DNA of 64,000 nucleotides from Spongilla lacustris (GCA_949361645.1 OX442433.1:1-64000); one strand, 5' to 3'. Positions 13,149 through 23,992 are shown, counted from the stretch's first letter. Translations and numbers: made by a program. Notes: generated from the sequence alone by a model not told the origin.

Positions 13149-15294
13149 ATTAATGGCAAAATGATATAAATTAGCTGACCTCAGCTGACACCAATCCATG
13201 AGCCTTAAGAGCTGCCACATCGATGGTAACAGCAGCTGAGCAACACACAATTCTAGAGGAGTGATAGAAGGTCACCTGAGGTCACCTGAGCTGACACAAA
13301 GAATGTGGACCTGGACTAACGAACCTCACAAAACCCTGCAAACGAAGCAGCTGCTGTTCTGTCTGGTTGCTCTGCAGTGCTTGCTTGCAAACCTACACAT
13401 CAAAATAGAACAACAGTTGGGATGCACACAGGTCAAGTTGCCCAATTTACATGAACAAAGTAATCAAGGAACTTTTTCTCTCCTCCAGACAGCAGCTGCC
13501 AAACACGAGGACTAATCTTATTTCCCTCCAGAATATTCCATACAGCATTGCAAAAGCACACCCTGATGACACTAGGTACATCAGAAAAGTCTTCCTCTTG
13601 TTTAGGTTTTTTAACAGGCGGTCCCTCATCTAGGCTTTTCTCGAAGGCAGCTGCTTGCAACTCCATAATGGTTCTTGATATGCCTGATAGCTTTGTGTCA
13701 CCACCCAGCATACTTACACTCTCCTTCGCCATGGAGATGGTTAAATCAGGGTGGTGTTGCCATGGAGATGGTTAAATCAGGGTAGGGTTGCCAACAAAGA
13801 CCTAACAACCTACCTCAAATTCACTTGGCCTGATCCTCAGTCTTTCTATCTTTTGGGCAACAGAATTTGTGTCCAAGTGTTGCTCACCTTCTTCTGAAGG
13901 TAACATACCCAGGCAAGCTAGAAGGTAACCATTAAGCTTTGCTTTGTCCAACAATGGCGGGGTGTGTGAGAGAGACTGCAGTAGCTGCTTGGACCTGCAA
14001 AAGGCAGTGTAGGCCTTTGCGTAGTCACCACACTTGAAATGTACAGCTCCTAAATGAAACAGCACCTGCATAGATGTTAAGGTGCAAGTTTGTATGTGAT
14101 AGAGGTGTAGGTATGATTATGAAGGTCATGTAATAGAGGGTGTAGGTATGATTATGAAGGTCATGTAATAGAGGGTGTAGGTATGATTATGAAGGTCATG
14201 TAATAGAGGGTGTAGGTATGATTATGAAGGTCATGTAATAGAGGGTGTAGGTATGATTATGAAGGTCATGTAATAGAAGGTGTACCTGGCTCCACATGGC
14301 CTCCCCAGGAGTGTGAATTTCCCCCAGAGGGGGGTCAAGAGTGTACAAAGCCTTGCCGTGATTTTGAGTTGGAAGTGGTAGGGCCAGAGAAGGAGTGGGG
14401 AGGGCCAGGTCCTTTGGTGCTTTGTCACACATGTTGGTCAGAAAGACAACAGCATCATGCGCTTGGGGCTCAATCTAAACACAACAAAGACAAAGATGGA
14501 GAAGCACACCCACACATATAACTACTACAATAATGCCATATGTGACTGTGTGTGTGTAAGCATGTGCATGCCAACACACCTGTGCAAAGATCTGCTCTGG
14601 TATGGCACCACTGGCCTCTCCCAGTACTAGTGGGGTGCTAGGCAACCATCTTAGGCTAACTCTCACAACCCAGAGACAGAATAGGAGCTGTGCGCTGAGA
14701 GCTAGTGGGTCTTGCTCACTATCCATCCAACCACTACCTCCTTTGAGAGGATAGGCTTTTGTGAGGGAGCTCAAGATAGCATATTGGGTACCAAGATTCA
14801 AACTGTTTGCACAAAAACAGGTTTTAAGTGGCATAAATACCTAATTTTCTATTTAAAGCTCACTTCTTCTCAAAAAAGCCCAGGTCCCACTTAAGAAATG
14901 ATCCCATGAACAGTGCACATTCCACCAGTGTCTTCCTTTTCTCTTCGGATATTCCCGGTCCTTCAGCTACGGGCTGCAGTGAACACCACGTGATGCACAA
15001 GGCCAGGGTGTCAGCAATAAAAACATGCTGACCTGTCCTTGTATGAGACCAGCTTTTTCTAGAAACGTCACAATCAGTTGTAAGGCGGTGGGTTCCACTA
15101 CGGTAAAAAAACGATACGATTATGTCCCTACTAATGTCACTATCCATTCATTGCCCCCCACCATTTGGGTTTGTCAGGAGGGTATTAAGATGGCTCCTGA
15201 ACTTATCTGGGCAGAGCACCAGCTCGAACCAGAAAACAGGGAGGTCTTTGGCAGTGGCCAATTTAAACTGGAACTCCTCTACTGCCATCTTCAT
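2501..15294 (-). CDS. INTS8: Integrator complex subunit 8 (about 26 exons)
   Basis: Helical-repeat subunit of the Integrator complex, which cleaves nascent snRNAs and stalled Pol II transcripts; in animals INTS8 helps anchor PP2A (family knowledge). Exons, 5' to 3': 15294-15162, 15097-15033, 14973-14864, 14802-14580, 14474-14286, 14065-13814, 13723-13451, 13392-13335, 13235-13180, 13092-12883, 12817-12707, 12650-12502, 12453-12380, 12247-12144, ~12057-12009, 11876-11810, 11745-11712, 11651-11592, 11471-11413, 3635-3517, 3461-3358, 3277-3227, 3170-3097, ~2885-2773, 2724-2680, 2626-2501. About 968 residues (human 995). Anchors are an N-terminal PVFWFEL, VCFCNAVWNILEG, HYLEAGVVPSKYFEDEVP, HLWDMSIIEYI and a basic C-terminal RRRQFLRTFYQ. 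Phases agree at nearly all junctions; those near 2773 and 2626 are less certain. The intron 11412-3636 (7.8 kb) carries the 21-bp array. Start is head-to-head with RECQL4. Confidence 0.9.
2943..3078. mobile_element. MITE-like foldback element in an INTS8 intron
   Basis: A 136-bp palindromic element with perfect 12-bp terminal inverted repeats (ATCATACACTGG at 2943-2954 and its complement at 3067-3078). A long inner inverted repeat (AAAAGTTCAGTAAA against TTTACTGAACTTTT) flanks a short loop. It fills most of the 211-bp intron 2886-3096. No coding capacity and no clear target-site duplication, so the MITE assignment is by shape only. Confidence 0.6.
4443..11038. repeat. Giant 21-bp minisatellite, about 314 copies
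   Basis: Tandem array of the unit TGCTTAGCTGTAGTGTGGGGG. It is nearly perfect, with a few G-to-T units (T at 4456, 4561, 4816, 4942, 5047, 5446, 5530, 8931, 9141, 10275, 10674 and 10884), one unit with three extra G near 4790 and one unit lacking a G near 5550. Units from about 5570 to 8930 look identical. Because 21 is a multiple of three, a 2279-codon open frame runs through it, but this is an artefact. The array lies inside one INTS8 intron. The G-rich strand is plus, so the INTS8 transcript carries the C-rich copy. Flanks 3636-4442 and 11039-11250 hold no exon I can find. Confidence 0.97.
11251..11450. repeat. Four tandem copies of an INTS8 exon end with its splice donor
   Basis: Units of 49-51 bp begin at 11251, 11300, 11351 and 11402. 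On the minus strand the 11402 unit is the 3' part of exon 11471-11413 (residues SHWPTAIG) plus the donor GTGAGTACTTG. The other three units repeat exon end and donor downstream, in the intron. Reading past the true donor meets an in-frame TGA, so only the first donor keeps the protein intact. Confidence 0.85.
11487..11555. repeat. (GT)n microsatellite in INTS8 intron
   Basis: Uninterrupted GT run just upstream, on the minus strand, of the acceptor of exon 11471-11413. A similar GT run lies at 13099-13147, upstream of the acceptor of exon 13092-12883. Confidence 0.9.
12305..12328. repeat. Poly(C) run in INTS8 intron
   Basis: Twenty-four C on the plus strand (G in the transcript), in the intron between exons 12453-12380 and 12247-12144. 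Length may be affected by sequencing error. Confidence 0.8.
14095..14285. repeat. 35-bp tandem repeat in INTS8 intron
   Basis: About five copies of a unit containing GTAGGTATGATTATGAAGG fill the intron between exons 14474-14286 and 14065-13814 and abut the exon donor at 14286. Confidence 0.85.
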
Positions 15295-15392
15295 CAGTCG
15301 ACACGTGCCATTTTGTGGCTACACCGAGCATGCGTATCCATCGACGAGGCGGGAAAAAAATTCGTAATTACAATGTTACATGTACCGTTGAC
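15295..15392. promoter_or_regulatory. Bidirectional promoter between INTS8 and RECQL4
   Basis: Only 98 bp separate the two start codons, so core promoters and 5' UTRs of both genes must share this stretch or overlap the neighbouring first exon. No TATA box is obvious. Promoter activity is inferred from position. Confidence 0.6.
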
Positions 15393-17799
15393 ATGAATAT
15401 GGGTGACACTGAACATGTACATGCATGTACCAAACAGCCACAAACTGCGCACAGGACGAATGAGCTCAGGAAGGAGCTTAAAGGATGGGAGAATATGTTT
15501 CGGAGAAAACACGGGCGGAAACCAACAAAGGTTGTCGCATAAGTCATACTGGTAACAAGACGTGTGCTAATTTGAGGTCCTCGCTTATTCCAACAGACCG
15601 ATATAGAAAATAGCTCAGAGGAGATACAAGGTATTATTCCCTGAGGCTCATGATACGTTACATTTGACCTCTTCGCAGCTGCCTACCTTGAATACCAGCA
15701 GTTCAAGCACTCGAGCCGGCATAAAGAGAATGATGATGATGTATGCGCTGGTCGAATGGAAATATATTGTTATATCTAGAGCTGTAAAATTCCGTATACT
15801 AGCACAAGCAGCCGTTGTGTGAGTCCTCTCAGAGCACCAACCAGATGGTAAACGAGCTCCATCCCACGGATGTGGCAGAGGGTGTGTTTGCCCCTTCTCT
15901 CAACAAGAAGCACTCAGTTGAACCAGCCCACCATGTGGTGAATGGTGGCAAAAGTGAAAGAAATCCAACCTGGAATTTTCGCAAGTCATCTAAACTTGAA
16001 GACTTGAAGACCGTACAGATGTCAGGCCACAAGGATTGTACAGAGCATGATGGCAACCAATCTGATTTAAGGAGAGGGGTAAGAGGGGTAAGAGGGGTAG
16101 GAGGGGTAAGAGGGGTAGGAGGGGTAAGAGGGGTAGGAGGGGTAAGAGGGGTAAGAAGGGTAGGAGGGGTAAGAGGGGTAGGAGGGGTAAGAGGGTAAGA
16201 GGGGTAGGAGGGGTAAGAGATCTATGGGCTTGGGAAGTGGGTGGGTCCCGTTTGTGATACAGACACAGCAGCTGTTGTGTAATATCACAGGACAGTTCAT
16301 CCATTATGAAAGAGCTGGAGATACTTCAGAAGTCACTAAGAGTCAAGGACAGTTCTTGCTCCAGCTACCTGAAGAATTGCCAGTTTAGGTAAGAGAGATG
16401 CTGTGAGATGCAACTTCTTCTAGTCAGGTTTGTCCTAACCCCACAGCAGTGAGGAGCTTCCCTCCCCCATGGCTGGCCACCACTGCCACCAGTTGCATAC
16501 CTCTCAGAGACTGAAGCATGCCAAGATATCCAGTGAATGGATGGAGCGCTGCTACCAGGACCTGGGGAGTAAGGCTCCCTCATCATGGACTGTGATGAAC
16601 CAAAACACCTTGGATGAAGATTTAGGCAGATCTGGTGGTGATTTAGGCAGATCTGGTGATGATTTAGGCAGATCTGGAGTTGATTTAGGCAGATCTGGTG
16701 GTGATTTAGGCAGATCTGGTGGTGATTTAGGCAGATCTGGTGATGATTTAGGCAGATCTGGTGATGATTTAGGCAGATCTGGTGGTGATTTAGGCAGATC
16801 TGGTGATGATTTAGGCAGAGCTGATGCAGGAGTGAATGTTTCTAGCTTTCACAGTAGTGTTGGAATGATGCCCAGCTCATCAGCAAACCGTTGTCAATAC
16901 AGGAGTGCACCCTCTGTTCTAAGCCTGCTGGAAGGCAAGCTGATGGAACCAGTTTGTCATGAAATGGAACCAGACTGTCATGGAATGGAGCCAGGCTGTC
17001 ATGGAATGGAGCCAGGCTGTCATGGAATGGAGCCAGGCTGTCATGGAATGGAGCCAGGCTGTCATGGAATGGAGCCAGGCTGTCATGGAATGGAGCCAGG
17101 CTGTCACAGAATGGAGGCTTCTAAGACCACTATAGCTGAACTGAGTGTACAAAACAAAGTGAGGACAGAGGCTGGTCAGGCAGTGAGGACAGAGGCTGGT
17201 CAGGCAGTGAGGACAGAGGCTGGTCAGGCAGTGAGGACAGGAGCTGGTCAGGCAGTGAGGACAGAGGCTGGTCAGGCAGTGAGGACAGAGGCTGGTCAGG
17301 CAGTGAGGACAGAGGCTGGTCAGGCAGTGAGGACAGAGGCTGGTCAGGCAGTGAGGACAGAGGCTGGTCAGGCAGTGAGGACAGAGGCTGGTCAGGCAGG
17401 GATGAGAACAGCAGACTCTTCATTACCTGGGGAAGTGCCCAACTATTTTGACAAGGACAAGAAGAACGATAGTGGAGGGAGTTATAAGGCAGCTATGTCT
17501 GAGTGTGATACTTGGTACACACCTATGTCAGACACAAGTCTTGGCGTCTTTAAGGAAACTGTTGACTGCAAGAAACCCTTCACAGGTCAGATGTTAGAAC
17601 CTTCAACAGAAAAGCTTTCAAGAGCTTTAACTGAAACACACGGAGCTTTAACTGAAACACGAGGAGCTTTAACTAAAAAGCTTTCAGGAGTTGCTCAAGG
17701 CAGTACTGCTGTACCAGAGGTATTAAAATCATCTAGAATGTCAAGGTGAGTGTGTGTAGCATAGCTGGGTCTAATCTCTGCAGTGTGTGTGTGTGTGTG

Positions 17800-17846
<47 letters not shown>

Positions 17847-17953
17847 TGTGTGTGTGGTGTGTGTGTGTGTGTGTGTGGTGTGTGTGTGGTATGTGTGTGG
17901 TGTGTGTGGTGTGTGTGGTATGTGTGTGTGTGTGTGTGTGGTGTGTGTATGTG

Positions 17954-18005
<52 letters not shown>

Positions 18006-21000
18006 ATCTGTGTGTAACATAGCTGGATCTAACCTCAGGTCTGTCAGTGAGAACTTTGTCAAGCTAAACCTGAAGGTGAAGAGGTACAGCAGGACCGCAC
18101 GCAGGATGACCGGGGCAGCGTACAAGCGGCAGAAATGGAAAGCATATCACAAGGCGATGGACAGTGATGGGGGCAAAGGGAGATCGGGAAAGACGGGTAA
18201 TACCTGCTTCAAGTGTGGACGGCCAGGTCATTGGGCTAGTAACTGCACTGAAAGAGAGGGTTCGAAGAACTTGGGGCAGTTTGCAGGAGAGGCTGTAAGG
18301 GAGGGGGAGGAGGAAGAGGAGGAGGAGATGGACCCAGCGTACTTGGCACAGCTATCAGAGGAGAGTCCCTTCCCCTCTGTGGAGGCTGCAGCTACCATGG
18401 CTACCGGGATCAAGCCAAGAAGACCATCGGGTTCCAAGGAAGACTGCGGTGGACCCAGCCAGCCCTACTATCCTCCTCCCCCTTCCTTACCATTGCCTAG
18501 CACCAATTCACCACCTGTGATGGAACCATTCTTCAGCAACATACCATCAGGTAAGGGGCAGTGGGGACCATTATAGCCCCAAAGTGGGGGGGGGGGGGGC
18601 AGTGGAGACCATTATGGCCCCAAGGGGGGGGGAGGGAACATTATGGCCCCAGGTAGGGGGCAGTAGGGACTATTATAGCTCGAGGGGGGGGGGGGGGGGA
18701 ACAGACCCTTATGGCCCCAAGGAGGGGGCCAGTAGGCTAGGGGCCATTAGAGGCCCGCACTGATGTCTCATGTGCCCCCCCCCCCCACAGCCACCCCGCA
18801 TAGTGTGGCTACAGCCCTACTAGAGTGTGGACACCAGTCATTCAGAGATGGCCAGGAGGGGGCTGTGTTGAGGGTGCTAGCGGGCATCTCTACCCTCCTG
18901 GTCCTCCCAACAGGGGCTGGCAAGTCCCTGTGCTACCAGCTGCCAGCCTACCTGTACGCTCAAAGGTCACCTTGCATCACCTTGGTGATATCACCTCTAA
19001 TCTCCCTCATGGAGGACCAGGTATGTTCATCACCTGGTGTGCACATTACTCTTGTGACCTTTGACCTTACTCCCATGCACATTACTCTTGTGACCTTTGA
19101 CCTTACTCCCATGCACATTACTCTTGTGACCTTTGACCTTACTCCCATGCACATTACTCTTGTGACCTTTGACCTTACTCCCATGCACATTACTCTTGTG
19201 ACCTTTGACCTTACTCCCTTAAGGTGCGGCGTTTCCCACCATGTCTTCACGGAGCTTGCCTGCACGCCAACTTGACACACACTCAGAAGGAGAAGATTTT
19301 GAAAGATGTCAGCGAGGGAAAGGTCCAAGTGCTCCTGTTATCACCAGAGGCACTGGTGGGTGGGGCAAATTGGGGTGGGTGGAGCATCCATTCCCTTCGT
19401 AGGCTTCCCCCTGTGGCCTTTGCATGCATTGATGAGGCTCACTGCCTGTCGTCATGGAGCCACAACTTCAGACCATCGTACCTTCGCTTGAAGAAGGTAA
19501 GATGGCACACCATCGATGATATATATTATCATGTTATTAACCATTGTATATCATCAACCAGTTATTAAACCACTATATTATTAAACCACTATATAATTAT
19601 TAAACCATAGTGTCATTAGTTATTAATGCATCGTGCTAATAATCTCTGGCAGGTGCTCAAAGAGAATCTTGGTGTGTCCTGCATACTTGCCATTACTGCT
19701 ACAGCCACCAAATCCACTGCTGTGTCAGTGTCAGGTCACCTGAATATTGCTGAGGATAATATCATTAGGGGCACTGCACTTCCAGACAACCTCAAAATAA
19801 CCGTCTCTTGTGCAGAAGATAAGGAAAAGGTACAGAGAACATGTCCTGCTGTGTGTGTGTGTGTGTGTGTGTCCTGCTATGTGTGTGGTGTGTGTGTGTG
19901 GTGTGTGTGTCCTGTTGTGTGTGTGTTGTGTATGGTGGGTGTCCTGCTGTGTATTATGGAGTACTCTTCCCACTTTTCTTTGGCAGGCCCTTGTGCAGCT
20001 GCTGCAAGGTCCCACTTACAGCTGCCTGTCCTCCATTATCGTGTACTGCACAAGGCAGCAGCAGACAGAACGTGTGGCTCAGGTCCTTCGCACCTGTGTC
20101 CACATGCAGCAGGCTTCAGAAGATGAGGAGGATGAGGAGGAGGAGGAGGTGGAGGTGGTGGGTGCTGGCAAGAGAAGAAGGGGTAACAAGCCAAAGGCAA
20201 AGAAGCAGCAGAAGAAGTGGTCAGCCGAGTGCTATCATGCTGGCTTGGCTGCTAGTCAAAGGCGGAAGGTCCAATCAGATTTCATGGCTGGCAGGCTAAG
20301 GATTGTGGTGGCTACTGTTGCCTTTGGGATGGGATTGAACAAGTCTGACGTTAGAGCCGTCATCCATTTCAGCATGCCGAAGAGCTTTGAGGCATATGTG
20401 CAGGAGATTGGGAGGGCCGGAAGAGATGGACTAGCTGCCTACTGTCATGCATTCATCGATAATGAGGTAAGCCACTACCACCTCCATTTGTGCTGCTCAC
20501 ACCTTTATCTCCCTCCTCCCTTCCCCCATCCCTCCTCATCCCCCTCCCATCTCCTGCCTCTTGCCATTTCCCAGGGTACCGATCTGGCAGAACTTCGTAA
20601 GCACCTGAACGGGAACAGTGCCGACTGGTTCACAATTAAACAGCTGATCACTAAAGTATTACCCAAGTGTCGCTGCAGACAGATCAAGAGTGCTGAAGGG
20701 ACTGGGGCCAAGGGTGAAGGGACTGGGGCCAAGGATGAAGGGACTGGGGCCAAGGATGAAGGGACTGGGGCCAAGGGAACTGAAGAAGATGCCGTAATCA
20801 GCAGTGACTGCTCAGAACTGGAGCCTTATGTTCGATGCTGTGGTGGCCATGAGGTTTCCATCGTCATAGAGACACTGGTACAAGCTCTGGATGTGAGCGA
20901 GGAATGTCTGTCCACTATGCTCTGCTACTTGGAGCTTGATGGTTGGGTGGAGGTGCTTAACCCCGTGCTGGACACCTGCACTGTGAAGTGCTATGGTGGG

Positions 21001-21307
21001 CACAGGCAGCTGCGTGCATTGGCTGCCAAAGTGCCCTCTGTGGCAGCAGCTGTGGCCAGGCTCAAGGAGAAAGGTTTGTGCAGACACCAAGTGTACACAT
21101 GTACATACATACACACACACACACCACACACATGCACATACACATCACACACACATACACTCACACACCACACACATACATACACTCACAAATTCATACA
21201 TACACACACACCACACATACACACACCACACACATACACACGTACACACACATACATATATACACACACACATACATACACACACATATATATACACACA
21301 CATTCAT

Positions 21308-21366
<59 letters not shown>

Positions 21367-22032
21367 GGTGTGGATCTTGAAACAGCAAGTACAGTGTCTT
21401 TCTCAGTGACTTCCTTGTCTGATTCCATGGGCTGGGAGTCGAGCATCGTCCGATCAGAGCTAAGGAGCCTTCAGAATAACGACAGGGGGACGAGTGGGAA
21501 GCCCAACCTTGCAAGCAGTGTGATGGTGGAGTTCACCGACCTGTCATACCATCTGCGTTGTCCTGGAGATCTAACAAGTGCACAGCTGGACAGCCTGTGT
21601 GACCAGCTCTATATGAGAACAAAGGCACGTCAGGAGGAGGAGATGAGGAACCTCAACCTCCTTCATGGCGTCCTAAGGTCCTCTGTGGAGGGTCAGCAGC
21701 TCAAGCACCTCATACAACTGTACTTTGAAGATAGCTTGGACGACGACACTATTGTAAGACTTGGAGTGCACATTCCCAAACTGAGTCAGGAGATTGGTGC
21801 TGATTTGAGGGCCCAGATCTCAAGAGATGCTCGCTTCTTGGTTGGAGCCTATTCCGATCGGAATTTTACAGGCCGGGCAATAGCCCGTATATTCAGTGGG
21901 ATTTCTAGTCCTTGCTATCCTGCCGAAGTGTGGGGAAGAAAGTGCAATGCGTGGAGGAAGTACATATCTCTGGACTTTGAACAGTTGTGTCAACTAGCCA
22001 CACAGGAGTTATTAGCCATGAGAGGCCACTGA
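15393..22032 (+). CDS. RECQL4: RecQ-like ATP-dependent DNA helicase Q4
   Basis: 3'-5' RecQ helicase with an N-terminal Sld2-like replication-initiation part (family knowledge). Exons: 15393-15530, 15597-15630, 15679-15740, 15812-16078, 16291-16388, 16450-17745, 18039-18550, 18791-19020, 19224-19496, 19653-19829, 19987-20466, 20575-21073, 21368-22032. All phases agree: 1576 residues against about 1208 in human. Motifs in order: Sld2-like [21 protein letters not shown]; a basic region; a CCHC zinc knuckle [14 protein letters not shown]; Walker [20 protein letters not shown] box ACIDEAHC; aromatic loop [11 protein letters not shown]; motif [15 protein letters not shown]; motif [12 protein letters not shown]; a RECQL4-type C-terminal domain ending near AIARIFSGI. 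The extra length is mostly in-frame minisatellites in exon 6 and a short one in exon 12. A second ATG at 15399 is possible. Converges on NDUFAF6, 55 bp between stops. Confidence 0.95.
16079..16219 (+). repeat. Intronic repeat made of splice-donor-like units
   Basis: A run of GGGGTAAGA / GGGGTAGGA units starting at the RECQL4 exon-4 donor (exon end 16078). Roughly 18 near-consensus 5' splice sites follow each other at 8-bp spacing. Confidence 0.85.
16613..16836 (+). repeat. Coding 24-bp minisatellite in RECQL4
   Basis: About nine in-frame copies encoding an acidic 8-residue unit, DLGRSGGD or DLGRSGDD, in the disordered N-terminal third of RECQL4. Confidence 0.95.
16955..17115 (+). repeat. Coding 21-bp minisatellite in RECQL4
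   Basis: Seven to eight in-frame copies encoding GMEPGCH; each unit has one Cys and one His. Confidence 0.95.
17155..17400 (+). repeat. Coding 24-bp minisatellite in RECQL4
   Basis: About ten in-frame copies encoding VRTEAGQA. One copy has GAG in place of EAG. It lies in the same exon as the two repeats above. Confidence 0.95.
17784..18016. repeat. (GT)n microsatellite in RECQL4 intron
   Basis: GT-rich run with GGT interruptions filling the intron 17746-18038. Confidence 0.9.
18560..18760. repeat. G-rich degenerate repeat in RECQL4 intron
   Basis: Four to five degenerate copies of a unit with a G run followed by ACCATTATGGCCCCAA, filling the intron 18551-18790. The intron ends in a poly(C) tract next to its acceptor. 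Confidence 0.8.
19040..19216. repeat. 36-bp minisatellite in RECQL4 intron
   Basis: Five copies of a unit containing TGTGACCTTTGACCTTACTC, filling the intron 19021-19223 between the helicase exons. The intron happens to stay open in frame but must be removed to keep the helicase fold. Confidence 0.9.
19848..19950. repeat. GT-rich repeat in RECQL4 intron
   Basis: GT repeat interrupted by GTCCTGCT words, in the intron 19830-19986. Confidence 0.85.
20697..20780 (+). repeat. Coding 21-bp repeat in RECQL4
   Basis: Four in-frame copies encoding EGTGAKD or EGTGAKG in exon 20575-21073, downstream of the helicase core. Confidence 0.9.
21107..21366. repeat. (CA)n/(TA)n microsatellite in RECQL4 intron
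   Basis: Mixed CACACA and CATACA run ending in TATATATA, filling the intron 21074-21367 up to its acceptor. Confidence 0.9.
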
Positions 22033-22087
22033 ATTTCAAGAGGAAATACTGGCTAGTGTGACATTAGACTCTTTTACACTGTCATAT

Positions 22088-23741
22088 CTAATACTGGTGT
22101 CTCAAATATTTCCACAGTAGTGTGAATGGCATCTTTGGATTCCTCTGTGATAGCTTTGGGTCAAACACATTGAAGTCAGCTCCCTGCAGTCTAGTCAGGA
22201 AATCTTCACACATCACCTTATATGGACAACGAAGGTCCATGTAAATGTGACACATCTTAAAATAATACCTACAGCTGGAAGTAGTGCTCTTGTAACCATG
22301 GGGTTAAGTTTGTTGCCAAGGGAACGAGCCTAAGGGTTTATTGATGATGGAAAGAGTTAGTGAAGTACATGTACCTTGAGTAGATGGGTGTGGCCAAGAC
22401 TGGCAATGTCGTAGACAGCATCATGCATGGATTGGTTGACCTCTGCTCTTATGAAGTTCTCTTGAGAAGCACCGTGCTTTAGAGAGTGTGTGTGTGTGTG
22501 GGAGGTTTAAGGACAGGTAACACTTCATACTACACTGGAGGCACCCTAATGGTGGACACATCGTGCATAAGACCCCTGTGTGTGTGTTTAGGAGGGGGGG
22601 GGGGGGGGGGGGGATAGGTATAGACATCTACATGTAGGTAGAAATGTGGGTGTGCTGGCTCACTCTGATCATGATGTGTGTGATGACATCATGGTGGGTG
22701 TGATGACATCATGGTGTGTGTGATGACATCATGGTGTGTGTGATGACATCATGGTGTGTGTGCTTCTGGCTCACTCTGATCATGATGTCCATTGGGATCA
22801 GGACATTCCTCTGTGTGCGGTGGTAAGGTGCTGCCCGTAGCACAGTGCAGATGCCCTCAGCCTTGCCAAGATGGCTGCCGGCATGGTCAGCCGACACACT
22901 CCTAACCCCTAGAAGTTGAGAACCGCTCAGCACAATGAATGTGGGGCCATTGACACATACCCATTGCTTCTAGCGTGAGGTACAGAAGTGAAGAGAATGT
23001 ACTCTCTGCATACTCCTCCAGATCTCTGGTGGATGGGTAGTGATTCACCCCTAGGTTTGCTTCCTGCGGGGCATCTTGACATGAAAATTTCATGCACTCT
23101 TATTGTCATACCCTTGCATCTAGAAGTCTGCTGAACCATAGCTTTGAGAGTTTGTACTGCACAATTGCCTAGTAGGTAGATAAAATTGTTATCCCTGTAT
23201 ATATATATATATATATATGCGCGGGGAAGATACAGCACTAACAGTTGCCAGGGTTACAGCCACTGGGTGTTTTGGTGGTTCCCCCTGAAAAATTAATGCA
23301 AACATAATGGTTGTAACTGCCCCACTTTATTGGATACCTTATAAACAGCGTCGATAGTATCCCTCCAGAACTGTATTCTCATTTTCCCCGTAGCCTTTTC
23401 CGTTACCAGGTCTTTGATCTGGTATATTTCAGGGTTTAGCGAAGAAGGCCTGGGTACGAGGGGCATACTTGTGCAGTTTCAACGTTGAAAGCCCTTATGG
23501 CAAAGACCGCTGAATGAACCTCCTTGGGCAGGAGAAGAGTACACAGGTAGTGGTCGTAGTCATGCTTCCTGTGCGAACGTACCGTAAAACTAAACGTCAT
23601 CGTTTAAACGATACGTGTTTACCTCACAAGCTCCAGACAGTAGTTTCCAGTATTCTGAGGTGTAGCTGACCCGTACATTCTCGTTGCATGTTTCAAAACA
23701 ATTGCTGATGACCTGCAGCAAACAGTTGTGCATGTGCTCAT
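22088..23741 (-). CDS. NDUFAF6: NADH dehydrogenase complex I assembly factor 6
   Basis: Squalene/phytoene-synthase-fold protein needed for assembly of mitochondrial complex I (family knowledge). Exons, 5' to 3': 23741-23623, 23568-23469, 23418-23338, 23284-23243, 23168-23112, 23063-22961, 22908-22775, 22476-22375, 22255-22088. Phases agree throughout: 301 residues (human 333). Matches include [83 protein letters not shown] and [12 protein letters not shown]. The N terminus after the ATG at 23741 is rich in Cys, Ser and Arg, consistent with mitochondrial import. It lies tail-to-tail with RECQL4. Its start is about 250 bp from the PLC-gamma stop, in the same orientation. Confidence 0.92.
22592..22614. 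repeat. Poly(G) run in NDUFAF6 intron
   Basis: About 23 G on the plus strand, hence poly(C) in the NDUFAF6 transcript, upstream of the exon 22476-22375. Confidence 0.8.
22676..22762. repeat. 20-bp repeat in NDUFAF6 intron
   Basis: About four copies of TGATGACATCATGGTGTGTG between exons 22908-22775 and 22476-22375. Each carries the CRE-like word TGACATCA. Confidence 0.85.
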
Positions 23742-23992
23742 GTTTCAAAGCGTACCACTCGGCCCCCGACTTGCATTTTCGCGCGACTAGTAATATTCAC
23801 CCATACAAATGAAAACACTACAAAAAAAAAAATATCAACAAACGAGCGAGAATATGAAAATAGGAATAAATGTTTGCACGAAGATTCCCTTATCGCGGGA
23901 TAGTGATGTGTGAGAGAGGGGGTTTCGCCTGACCAGGCCTCCTGGCTCTACAAGGGAACACACACACACACGACAACCATGGTAACCTCTTG
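23742..23992. other. Intergenic spacer, NDUFAF6 promoter and PLC-gamma 3' end
   Basis: Short spacer between the PLC-gamma stop (23993) and the NDUFAF6 start (23741). It holds an A-rich run near 23822 and a short CA run near 23960. No gene seen. Confidence 0.5.

Noticed and set aside
18763..19275. RECQL4 helicase frame continuing through the [12 protein letters not shown] repeat
   Set aside because: Good GT and AG sites at 19021 and 19223 remove the repeat and restore the helicase match [16 protein letters not shown].
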